Shown here piece after piece: positions 52,808 through 60,491 of a stretch of DNA of 62,256 nucleotides. The notes under the pieces are model-generated. The model was not told where the DNA came from. It saw only the letters and a list, made by a program, of their open reading frames with translations, and did not search any database. Position 1 is the stretch's first letter; the number at the start of each line of letters is the position of its first letter. Position numbers and translations under genes: made by a program. This stretch comes from Chitinophagaceae bacterium (GTDB lineage: Bacteria; Bacteroidota; Bacteroidia; Chitinophagales; Chitinophagaceae): positions 1 to 62,256 of the forward strand of contig JAEUVK010000045.1 of assembly GCA_016787135.1 (NCBI GenBank). The letters run 5' to 3'.

Positions 52808-55375
52808 ATGAACTGGCACCACATTGATACCAGGGAAGTGACCGAACTTACCGGCTCTGCACCAGATGGCTTAAGTACAGAGTCTGCTGCACTTAAACTG
52901 GCAGAGTACGGCCCCAATGAACTGGAAGATAAAAAGAAGAAACCCGCATGGGTCTTATTTCTTCTGCAGTTCAAAGATTTTATGATACTTGTATTGATAG
53001 CTGCTGCAATCATTGCCGGTGTTGCCGGAGATCTGACTGATACAATTATCATACTTGTCATTGTCATTCTGAATGCGATAGTCGGGTTCATACAGGAATA
53101 CCGTGCTGAGAAAGCGATGGAAGCACTGAAGAAAATTGCTGCGTTGCAGGCACAGGTATTACGAAACGGAAAGCCGGTGACAGTCGCTGCATCCGCATTG
53201 GTGCCGGGTGATATGGTATTGCTCGAAGCCGGTAATGTTGTTCCTGCTGATATAAGATTATTTGAAACACATAGTCTTCGCATTGATGAGTCTGCACTGA
53301 CGGGAGAATCAGTACCAGCAGAAAAGGATGACAGAGTATTAAAGGATGTCGATCTTCCGCTTGGCGACAGGATCAATATGGCTTTTAAAAGTACTCTTAT
53401 TACAAACGGCAGGGCAAAAGGGATCGTGGTAGCGACCGGCATGCAAACAGAAATAGGGTTAATAGCCCGTATGCTGCAACAGGATGAAGCAGAAACGCCT
53501 TTGCAAAAACGGATGGCTGATTTCGGAAAGAAACTTTCTTACATCATTCTTCTTATTTGCCTTCTGTTGTTTGTGATCGGTTTGTTACGAGGGGAGAAGC
53601 CGCTGAACATGCTGCTCATTTCGATCTCGCTGGCAGTAGCGGCTATACCGGAAGCATTACCTGCGCTGATAACCATTGCACTGGCCAGAGGCGCCAAAAG
53701 GCTGGTCAAACAAAATGCACTGGTCCGCAAACTCCCTGCTGTAGAAACACTGGGATCCGTGACCTTCATTTGTTCTGATAAGACGGGCACGCTTACGCAA
53801 AACAAAATGAAAGTAGTGCAGGAAGAAGCAGCTGAAACAAGTATTCAGTTCAGCAATGATATTTCAGTTTTTGAAAGTGCGATAGCGCTGAACCATGATG
53901 TAAGAGCAAAAGAAGATGGTACACTTATCGGTGATCCTACCGAGATAGCGTTGGTGGAGTATTTTACTGCAAAGCATAGTGCTGAAAAGCTGACCGGATT
54001 ACGGCAACAATTACCCCGCGTGGCAGAGTTACCTTTTGATTCTGACAGGAAATGCATGACAACGGTCCATCGATACGGGGAAAAATTTTTAGTGATCTCG
54101 AAAGGGGCCGTTGAATCAGTTGTTTCAGGTTTAAAGGATGGCTCTGAGATAAAAGCAATTACCAGTAAGGCAAATGACTGGGCGGGTAATGGTATTCGTG
54201 TGATCGCTTTTGCCTATAGGATCATTGATGCATTGCCGGAGCCTTTCAGTTATGAACAGGTAGAAACGGGATTGACCTTTGCGGGATTAGCTGGCATGAT
54301 AGACCCCCCGAGAGAAGAAGTAAAAACTGCTATAGAAGAGTGCAGAACGGCTGGCATCAAACCGGTCATGATCACGGGTGATCATCCCGCCACGGCTTCT
54401 GCCATTGCCCGGCAGATAGGGATACTTACGGATAAAGATATTGTCATTACGGGAAAGGAATTGCAGGCTACGCCATATGAGGATTTTGAAGAAAAAGCAG
54501 AGAAGATACGGGTGTATGCGAGGGTATCGCCTGAGCAGAAACTGAATATTGTGAAAGCATTGCAGCGTAAGGGGCATTTTGTATCCATGACGGGTGATGG
54601 GGTCAATGACGCCCCGTCATTGAAATCGGCAAATATTGGTGTAGCGATGGGGATCAATGGTACTGATGTCAGCAAAGAAGCGGCACACATGATATTGCTG
54701 GATGATAATTTTGCCACTATTGTAAAGGCAGTTAAAGAAGGCCGCCGCATCTATGATAATATCCGCAAGTTTGTCAAATATATCATGACCTGCAATGGGG
54801 CGGAGATATGGACATTATTCCTGGCGCCGCTCATCGGGTTACCTATCCCGCTTTTGCCCATTCATATTTTATGGATCAACCTTGTTACTGACGGCCTGCC
54901 CGGTCTCGCATTAGCCAGTGAAAAAGAAGAGAAGGATATTATGAAAAGGCCGCCCAGGAAAACAAATGAAAGCCTTTTTGCAGATGGCATAGGTTTTCAT
55001 ATAGTATGGGTGGGTTTACTGATGGCAGGTATTACGTTGGGAGTACAGGCATGGGCTACCAGCAGCAACCTGGAACACTGGCAAACGATGGTCTTTACCG
55101 TATTGTCGCTGGCACAATTAGGCCATGTGCTGGCTATCCGGAGCGACAGGGAATTTCTATACCGGCAAGGAATTTTCAGCAACCTTCCGTTACTTGGGGC
55201 GGTAGCACTTACTTTTTTATTACAGATCGGCGTCATTTATTTACCCTTTGCCAACGAATTACTGAAAACACAGCCATTGTCACTGAATGAACTGCTGATC
55301 TGTATTGGCGCTTCTGCCATCCTTTTTCATGCAGTAGAATTGGAAAAATGGGTCAAAAGAGTAAGAAGGAAGTAA
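52808..55375 (+). CDS. Cation-transporting P-type ATPase, Ca2+ (P2A) type
   Basis: The 855-residue ion pump has the phosphorylation site Asp324 in CSDKTGTLTQNKM, the actuator motif LTGESVPAE (165-168 TGES) and the hinge TGDGVNDAPSLK. Ion-binding residues are readable. M4 has VAAIPEALPALIT with Glu282, and M6 has ILWINLVTDGLPGLAL, matching the Asn and Asp of SERCA site II. This favours a calcium (or manganese, as in PMR1) pump over a sodium/proton pump. About ten membrane helices are expected. An in-frame TTG at 52787 would add seven residues; the ATG is preferred. The two downstream universal stress proteins might share its regulation. Confidence 0.9.
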   Translation: MNWHHIDTREVTELTGSAPDGLSTESAALKLAEYGPNELEDKKKKPAWVLFLLQFKDFMILVLIAAAIIAGVAGDLTDTIIILVIVILNAIVGFIQEYRAEKAMEALKKIAALQAQVLRNGKPVTVAASALVPGDMVLLEAGNVVPADIRLFETHSLRIDESALTGESVPAEKDDRVLKDVDLPLGDRINMAFKSTLITNGRAKGIVVATGMQTEIGLIARMLQQDEAETPLQKRMADFGKKLSYIILLICLLLFVIGLLRGEKPLNMLLISISLAVAAIPEALPALITIALARGAKRLVKQNALVRKLPAVETLGSVTFICSDKTGTLTQNKMKVVQEEAAETSIQFSNDISVFESAIALNHDVRAKEDGTLIGDPTEIALVEYFTAKHSAEKLTGLRQQLPRVAELPFDSDRKCMTTVHRYGEKFLVISKGAVESVVSGLKDGSEIKAITSKANDWAGNGIRVIAFAYRIIDALPEPFSYEQVETGLTFAGLAGMIDPPREEVKTAIEECRTAGIKPVMITGDHPATASAIARQIGILTDKDIVITGKELQATPYEDFEEKAEKIRVYARVSPEQKLNIVKALQRKGHFVSMTGDGVNDAPSLKSANIGVAMGINGTDVSKEAAHMILLDDNFATIVKAVKEGRRIYDNIRKFVKYIMTCNGAEIWTLFLAPLIGLPIPLLPIHILWINLVTDGLPGLALASEKEEKDIMKRPPRKTNESLFADGIGFHIVWVGLLMAGITLGVQAWATSSNLEHWQTMVFTVLSLAQLGHVLAIRSDREFLYRQGIFSNLPLLGAVALTFLLQIGVIYLPFANELLKTQPLSLNELLICIGASAILFHAVELEKWVKRVRRK

Positions 55376-55503
55376 GAGGAAGGGCTATTTTCTCAACCAG
55401 GCTCTATGATCCGCCTGATTACAATCAAAATCAGATCGTTCCGTGACCAACATCAGGTCGCTCCGACCGGGGGAAAAGTAATTTTATAACCTAAACGATT
55501 GTT

Positions 55504-56337
55504 ATGAAATTTGTCATTATCCCGACCGATTTCTCCCCGGCTGCTGCCAATGCCATGAACTACGGTGTAAAACTGGCCAAGGAAATTGAAGCGGCTATCA
55601 TTTTATTTCACTCTTTTCAGATCCCCCTCACAGCTACTGAAGCTTCTGTAATGATGACGGAAGCAAGTATTGACCAAATGAAAAAGGATGCGGAATCAAG
55701 CCTCAACACATTAAAGGAAAAGATCGAAAAGGATCATACAGGCTCAGTGAAAATATTTACACAACTCAGGATCGGCAATACGGTGAATGAGCTTGAAGAA
55801 TTCTGTAAGGAATTTAAACCATTTGCTATCGTTATGGGCTCTACCGGCCATTCTGCTATCGGAAGGGTTTTATTTGGCAGTACCACCTTACTGGCTATGC
55901 GTCACCTGAACTCTCCGATAATAGCCGTGCCCCCGGGAACTGAGTATAAAAGCATAAAAAAGATCGGACTTGCCTGCGATCTGAAACATGTATCTGATAG
56001 CATGCCAGCTTCATTTATAAAAGAAATAGCGGATGTGCTGCATGCGGAGCTCCACATCCTTCATGTTGATCACCTGAATCCCAGGTACGATCCTGAAAAG
56101 AATGAAGAGATATACAGGATACAATCCCTTTTCAGGGATATGAAACTTTCCTACCATTTCATTGATCATACTGATATGGAAGAAGGAATTAACGAGTTTG
56201 CCAGGGAAAATGACCTTGATCTTGTGATCACTATTCCCAAAAAGCATAGCCTTTTCGACAGCATCTTTCATAAAAGCGCTTCCAAACAGATATTGTTCAG
56301 GTCAAAGATCCCGGTTATGAGTATCCACGAACCCTGA
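55504..56337 (+). CDS. Tandem-domain universal stress protein
   Basis: The 277-residue protein holds two UspA domains. The first (1-145) starts MKFVIIPTDFSPAAANAMNY and ends with the ATP-loop motif GSTGHSAIGRVLFGSTT and AVPP, so it should bind ATP. The second (about 150-277) is degenerate: it ends LFDSIFHKSASKQILFRSKI and lacks the glycine-rich loop. This is the common Bacteroidota arrangement. It lies 128 bases after the P-type ATPase and 66 bases before a second USP gene. Confidence 0.93.
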   Translation: MKFVIIPTDFSPAAANAMNYGVKLAKEIEAAIILFHSFQIPLTATEASVMMTEASIDQMKKDAESSLNTLKEKIEKDHTGSVKIFTQLRIGNTVNELEEFCKEFKPFAIVMGSTGHSAIGRVLFGSTTLLAMRHLNSPIIAVPPGTEYKSIKKIGLACDLKHVSDSMPASFIKEIADVLHAELHILHVDHLNPRYDPEKNEEIYRIQSLFRDMKLSYHFIDHTDMEEGINEFARENDLDLVITIPKKHSLFDSIFHKSASKQILFRSKIPVMSIHEP

Positions 56338-56403
56338 CAACTGGCTGGATCAGGCCAAAGCGGAGTTTGTAATGTCTTTTTTTAAACAAGTAAACTTCGT
56401 GTC

Positions 56404-57249
56404 ATGAAAAAGATATTGGTGCCCACCGATTTTTCGCCGAATGCAGCGAAAGCTATTGACTACGCAGTACAAATATCCAAACTCAACCAGGCGACCATCT
56501 ATATCATCCATGCCTGCGATCTGCTAGATACAACCTTTAAAGACAAACTGGAACTGAAAGAAGAATATAACAAACATATCACGGACGAGGCATTCACCAA
56601 GCTGGAGATGATCAGGCAAAGCATCGAAGACACAGAGGGAGTGCTGGTCAATACTCAATTATATAACGGGCCTGTAACGGATACTGTTTTGACCGCGGCC
56701 AAAGAGCATGGAGTTGACCTGGTAGTAATGGGGACACTAGGACATAGCGGCATAAAGGGAAGGATATTTGGCAGCAAGACGGCTTCGGTGATCGGAAGAA
56801 CAGATATTCCTGTGATCGCCATCCCGCTGGAGTACGAATGGAGCGAACCAAAGAAGTTCTTACTGGCCATTAATCATGCTGCAGAAGCGGCGGGAATTGT
56901 TGATCCTGTATTCGACCTGGCAAGAATATTTAAAGCAGAAACGGAAGTTGCTATATTCACCTATGAGGATTTTTCAGTAGCTGTAGAATACCCGGAACAT
57001 GCTAAAGAGATCGGTCGCATAGAGACTGCATTGAAGAACAGGTACAGTGATGTAACGATCCATCCTGAACATTTATCCGGTCAGCGGTTTGGCGAAACAC
57101 TCGAGGAGTTCATTAAAGAAAAGGAAATAGACCTGCTGGCGATGATCACCCATAAACGAAATCTTGTCAGCAGTATCTTCAACCGGAGTATGACAAAGAG
57201 AATGGCCTATCACACCAGAGTGCCTTTGTTGGCCATTCCTGCCCGGTAA
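56404..57249 (+). CDS. Tandem-domain universal stress protein
   Basis: The 281-residue paralog of the preceding gene starts MKKILVPTDFSPNAAKAIDY. It has the ATP-loop-like GTLGHSGIKGRIFGSKTASV in the first domain. The second domain (about 155-281) again lacks the glycine-rich loop and ends NRSMTKRMAYHTRVPLLAIP. The two USPs are clearly related but differ along their length, which points to an old duplication. A bidirectional terminator follows. Confidence 0.93.
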   Translation: MKKILVPTDFSPNAAKAIDYAVQISKLNQATIYIIHACDLLDTTFKDKLELKEEYNKHITDEAFTKLEMIRQSIEDTEGVLVNTQLYNGPVTDTVLTAAKEHGVDLVVMGTLGHSGIKGRIFGSKTASVIGRTDIPVIAIPLEYEWSEPKKFLLAINHAAEAAGIVDPVFDLARIFKAETEVAIFTYEDFSVAVEYPEHAKEIGRIETALKNRYSDVTIHPEHLSGQRFGETLEEFIKEKEIDLLAMITHKRNLVSSIFNRSMTKRMAYHTRVPLLAIPAR

Positions 57250-57285
57250 GGGAGTCCCGTAAGATTTCTGATCCGTGGAATATGC

Positions 57286-57320
57286 AAAACGGGTTGCTGG
57301 TAAAGCAACCCGTTTTCTTT
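57286..57320. terminator. Bidirectional intrinsic terminator
   Basis: AAAACGGGTTGCT and AGCAACCCGTTTT form a 13-bp perfect stem with loop GGTAA, followed by CTTTT. It ends the USP gene (+) and the membrane-gene pair (-). Confidence 0.9.
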
Positions 57321-57326
57321 TGAAAA

Positions 57327-57734
57327 CTATTTTGTCTCGTTATTCCCCGGTATCTTTTTCAACGCTTCGGCCAGCCTGGCCCTTTCACGGGATATACGGC
57401 GTCCGCGGAAGAAAAGGTAAAGATTAAAGAATAACATGATGCCAAGATAGATACTGAATCCGCCGATCTTATAGCTGAGTATCTCCAGCATACTCCGGCT
57501 GTTATATATATCCGCCACTATTTCCATGATCAGTAATGCAAAACCAAGGTTCAGCAAATAAAAGCCTGTTTCAAAAAGCTTGTTGGTGGATAGGGCGATA
57601 TCTGTTTTACCATGAAAGATATCCAGCATGAATGCTTTGCTGTTACGGAAAAGGGTATGGGCCACATACCAGGTCAGTATGATAACAACGGGCAGGTAGA
57701 TAAAGTAAGCGAGGAGGTTTAAAGATGTGTTCAT
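57327..57734 (-). CDS. Hypothetical four-helix membrane protein, second of a paralogous pair
   Basis: The 135-residue membrane protein begins MNTSLNLLAYFIYLPVVIIL and has about four hydrophobic helices. The central block FETGFYLLNLGFALLIM and the end FFNLYLFFRGRRIS match the neighbouring upstream gene (LLTGYYLLNLGYAAVM, FFNMATILLISRR). The two overlap by four bases and are clearly paralogs. The family is not recognised. Possible roles include a small heteromeric membrane complex; nothing in the sequence identifies a substrate. The C-terminal tail is hydrophilic and basic. Confidence 0.8.
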   Translation of the reverse strand: MNTSLNLLAYFIYLPVVIILTWYVAHTLFRNSKAFMLDIFHGKTDIALSTNKLFETGFYLLNLGFALLIMEIVADIYNSRSMLEILSYKIGGFSIYLGIMLFFNLYLFFRGRRISRERARLAEALKKIPGNNETK

Positions 57735-58096
57735 ATATCTGAGTTTTTATTGTTTGAAAGAGGATGCCTGCGGCTGATCAGCAGGATGGTTGCCATATTA
57801 AAAAAATGGATCACGGCCAGTGTCAGCATGATCCTGCCTGTCATAGTGCCGATAGAGGATACCATCTCCTGCCAGGTATATATTGTGTCCCAGGTGCGGA
57901 TCATGACCGCGGCATAGCCAAGGTTCAGCAGGTAATATCCTGTCAGTAATATCCTGTTGATGAAATCTGTCAGCTTTTCGTCTTCATGCAACAGCGGAAG
58001 TATGTACCGGCGGCCATTGCGGAAGAAGATCCATCCTACATGTACAGTGATCAGGTAGGTGAGCAACAGGTAAATGAGATAGGCGAAGGTGTTCAT
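57731..58096 (-). CDS. Hypothetical four-helix membrane protein, first of a paralogous pair
   Basis: The 121-residue membrane protein begins MNTFAYLIYLLLTYLITVHV and has about four hydrophobic segments. Shared features with the gene downstream on its strand include an MNT start, FFRNGRRYILPLL versus LFRNSKAFMLDIF, the YYLLNLGYA block and FFN in the last helix. The family is not recognised. Its stop overlaps the partner's start by four bases, which implies coupled translation in a fixed ratio. A TAnnTTTG match lies about 38 bases upstream. Confidence 0.8.
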   Translation of the reverse strand: MNTFAYLIYLLLTYLITVHVGWIFFRNGRRYILPLLHEDEKLTDFINRILLTGYYLLNLGYAAVMIRTWDTIYTWQEMVSSIGTMTGRIMLTLAVIHFFNMATILLISRRHPLSNNKNSDI

Positions 58097-58133
58097 ATCA
58101 GCAGTGTTGGATGTTCATAGTGCAACTACACAA

Positions 58134-58141
58134 CAAAACTA
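58134..58141 (-). promoter_or_regulatory. Possible -7 element of the membrane-gene pair
   Basis: The minus strand reads TAGTTTTG, an exact TAnnTTTG match 38 bases before the ATG at 58096. No TTTG element was found at the right distance upstream. Confidence 0.4.
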
Positions 58142-58362
58142 ATTGATATTATTGTATTTTCAATAATTTCTGAAAATAAAATTAATTTGACAATTGGTAA
58201 ATAAATAGGCCGGCGAATTAAGGGGAATCATGTAGTGCAAGACCTTCTTATTTACCTAAACTTTTTTCAAAGAGGGGCTTAAAATTTCAGGAAAGAACAT
58301 TATATCGCAAATTTAAATTGTTGTTCGTGTGTGATGATCAGTGAGCAGCAATCAGTTTACAC

Positions 58363-58644
58363 ATGACCCTTTATACGAATCCTAAACCCACGGAAACTAT
58401 GGACCCGATCAACGAATTTTCACTGCACCCGAACCCTGCTAGCACGAAAGTGAATGTTATGGCCAAAAGACAGATCAGGGAGATCAGGATAGTGACGATA
58501 ACAGGCCGGGAAGTATTGAGCCGGCCGGGCAGCAACGGTTATAGCGAAACGGTTCCTATCGGTATTTTACCCAAAGGGCTGTACCATGTCCAGGTCACTA
58601 CTGATATCAGCACTTCCCGGGCATTGCTGTATAAAACAGAATGA
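58363..58644 (+). CDS. Orphan T9SS type A sorting domain, no signal peptide
   Basis: The 93-residue frame consists almost only of a type A sorting domain. FSLHPNPASTKVNVMA opens it, IREIRIVTITGREVLSR forms the central strands, and GILPKGLYHVQVTT ends it. The N-terminus (MTLYTNPKPTETMDPINEF) is not hydrophobic, so without a signal peptide it would stay in the cytoplasm. It may be the 3' remnant of a lost cargo gene or a real mini-protein. The upstream ~265 bases hold no signal-peptide-like frame. Its stop touches the stop of the convergent MpaB-like gene. An internal ATG at 58399 (MDPINEF) is an alternative start. Confidence 0.65.
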   Translation: MTLYTNPKPTETMDPINEFSLHPNPASTKVNVMAKRQIREIRIVTITGREVLSRPGSNGYSETVPIGILPKGLYHVQVTTDISTSRALLYKTE

Positions 58645-59409
58645 TCAGACCGGAACAATATCCAGTTCCCTGATCTGTTTTTTGTATGCTGCCGGCAATA
58701 CGATGGATTTAAGGAACCAGTCCAGTTTTACTATGCGGCTAATTTTGTAAATAAAGAGAATAGGGGTGAGCCAGGAAAATTTTCCAAGCCCCAGTAACCG
58801 GCAGGCCAATGGAGGAACGACTAATTTTTGCGACTCTTTCAGCAGGAAGAAACGTATGAGGCCAAGATGTTTGCGGTATTGTTTGTAGAGGTCGGTCGTA
58901 TAGTGGCTTTTGGCAAGATCATTTTGCAGGTGTTCATCCCGCATTGTGGTCCATTGTTCATAGTCTGCGGGTAGATCTTTCAATCCCATTCTTGTTCCCA
59001 TCCGGTAAAACACATCGAACAGGTCTTCTTTCTCTTCATTCGTCATTTTCCTTTCCAGTAATTCAAAGGATGCCTGGGAATAATGGATCAGCATGAATAA
59101 TACATCGCGGTAGGCCCAGTCGGGTATCTTGCTTTGCCGGCTGTTCTCCACCACTGTATGTATGGATGTGATCTTGCCAATAGCTGTATGGGCGTTACCT
59201 GTATTTGAGAAAACGATCTGCCGGGCATAACTAACTGTTGAAAACAATCTTCCCAGCGGGTCGGCGGGTAAACGTCCTGTGAAGTAAAGCCAGTCCACTG
59301 CTTTGTTCAATGCAAACTCGGCTGAGGCGCCTGCAAAAATGAAGAGAACAGTGTCTCCTTTGCCCCAGATCTTTCTCACGATGGATCCTTTATCAACAAA
59401 AAATTCCAT
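58645..59409 (-). CDS. MpaB-like (DUF2236) oxygenase-family protein
   Basis: The 254-residue protein matches the DUF2236 pattern: FIFAGASAEFALNKAVDW, then LGRLFSTVSYARQIVFSN, NAHTAIGKITSIHTVVE with a His in the helix, and DVLFMLIHYSQASFELLERK. MpaB is a membrane-bound oxygenase in fungal mycophenolic acid synthesis; latex-clearing protein Lcp is a related haem enzyme. The family His ligands appear partly kept, but haem binding is not proven. Its stop codon abuts that of the T9SS mini-protein gene. The ATG six codons upstream is less likely than the Met at 59409. Confidence 0.75.
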   Translation of the reverse strand: MEFFVDKGSIVRKIWGKGDTVLFIFAGASAEFALNKAVDWLYFTGRLPADPLGRLFSTVSYARQIVFSNTGNAHTAIGKITSIHTVVENSRQSKIPDWAYRDVLFMLIHYSQASFELLERKMTNEEKEDLFDVFYRMGTRMGLKDLPADYEQWTTMRDEHLQNDLAKSHYTTDLYKQYRKHLGLIRFFLLKESQKLVVPPLACRLLGLGKFSWLTPILFIYKISRIVKLDWFLKSIVLPAAYKKQIRELDIVPV

Positions 59410-59452
59410 GTGATAAATATAAAACATCGGCAGAAGAGAATTCCGCTAACTT

Positions 59453-59460
59453 TATTTTTG
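59453..59460 (+). promoter_or_regulatory. Predicted -7 element of the Gfo/Idh/MocA gene
   Basis: TATTTTTG matches TAnnTTTG 34 bases before the ATG at 59495. No clear TTTG element was seen upstream. Confidence 0.4.
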
Positions 59461-59494
59461 CTGACTGGTTCCACTAAAATTTAACAAAGAACTC

Positions 59495-60478
59495 ATGCAA
59501 GCTATACAATGGGGCATCATTGGGTGTGGCGATGTGACCGAAGTGAAAAGCGGCCCGGCCTTCAATAAGGTCAGTAACTCTTCACTCGTGGCTGTCATGC
59601 GCAGAGATGCTGCCAAAGCAGAAGATTATGCCCGTCGCCATGGAGTGCCGAAATGGTATAGTGATGCATCAAAACTGATCCATGATCCTGACGTGAATGC
59701 TGTGTATGTGGCTACCCCGCCTTCATCACATGAAGAATATGCTATTGCTGCTTTACAGGCCGGAAAACCGGTGTATGTAGAAAAACCTATGTCTGTTGAT
59801 ACCGCTTCGGCCAAACGGATAGCAGAGGCAGCAAAAAAATATGGACAAAAACTAGTGGTAGCACATTATCGTCGGGCACAGCCATTGTTCAGTAAGATCA
59901 AACAACTGCTGGATGAAAAATTGATCGGCGATACCCGTTTTGCCCGGCTGGAGATATATAAAAAAATGCTGTTACCCGAGGAGCTTGTTCATCCCTCCCG
60001 GGGATGGCGGGTTAACAGGGAAATCGGGGGCGGTGGCATCTTTCATGACCTGGCGCCGCACCAGCTTGACTTGATGTATCATTTTTTTGGGGAGCCGATA
60101 AAGGTTGCCGGTGTTTCACAGAACCAGTCAAAGCAATATGATGCAGACGATATCGTGGCCGGGAATATTGTATTCCGCTCCGGTGTTGTGTTTAACGGGC
60201 TATGGTGTTTTACTGTTGCCAAAGAAGAAGAGCGGGACCACTGTGAGATCATTGGTGAAAGGGGAAAGATCGGTTTCAGTTTTTTTGATCACAAACCTGT
60301 AGAAGTGACTGTTGATGGTAAAACAGAAACACTGGTGTTTGATCCTTTGCCGCATGTGCAGCAACCTATGATCGAAAAGGTAGTCAACTTTTTTTTAGAT
60401 AAAGGGCCGAATCCCTGTAGCGGAGAAGAGGGAGTGAATGTGATGCGGATGATAGACCAGTTTACTTCCCATTCCTAA
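59495..60478 (+). CDS. Gfo/Idh/MocA family oxidoreductase
   Basis: The 327-residue NAD(P)-dependent dehydrogenase has the Rossmann loop WGIIGCGDVTEVKSGPA at the N-terminus. VYVATPPSSHEEYAIAALQA follows, and the family signature is VYVEKPMSVD with the catalytic-site Lys. The C-terminal alpha/beta domain has GGGGIFHDLAPHQLDLMYHF, whose Asp and His are active-site residues. Substrates in this family are sugars or inositols; none can be named here. No signal peptide is present. It lies 13 bases before the GHL10-type lipoprotein ATG, so the two form an operon. Confidence 0.93.
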   Translation: MQAIQWGIIGCGDVTEVKSGPAFNKVSNSSLVAVMRRDAAKAEDYARRHGVPKWYSDASKLIHDPDVNAVYVATPPSSHEEYAIAALQAGKPVYVEKPMSVDTASAKRIAEAAKKYGQKLVVAHYRRAQPLFSKIKQLLDEKLIGDTRFARLEIYKKMLLPEELVHPSRGWRVNREIGGGGIFHDLAPHQLDLMYHFFGEPIKVAGVSQNQSKQYDADDIVAGNIVFRSGVVFNGLWCFTVAKEEERDHCEIIGERGKIGFSFFDHKPVEVTVDGKTETLVFDPLPHVQQPMIEKVVNFFLDKGPNPCSGEEGVNVMRMIDQFTSHS

Positions 60479-60491
60479 ATTCTATTTGTTT

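Noticed and set aside
52792..53442. 216-codon open frame on the minus strand opposite the P-type ATPase
   Set aside because: It overlaps the conserved actuator region of the ATPase and shows only shadow-type composition.
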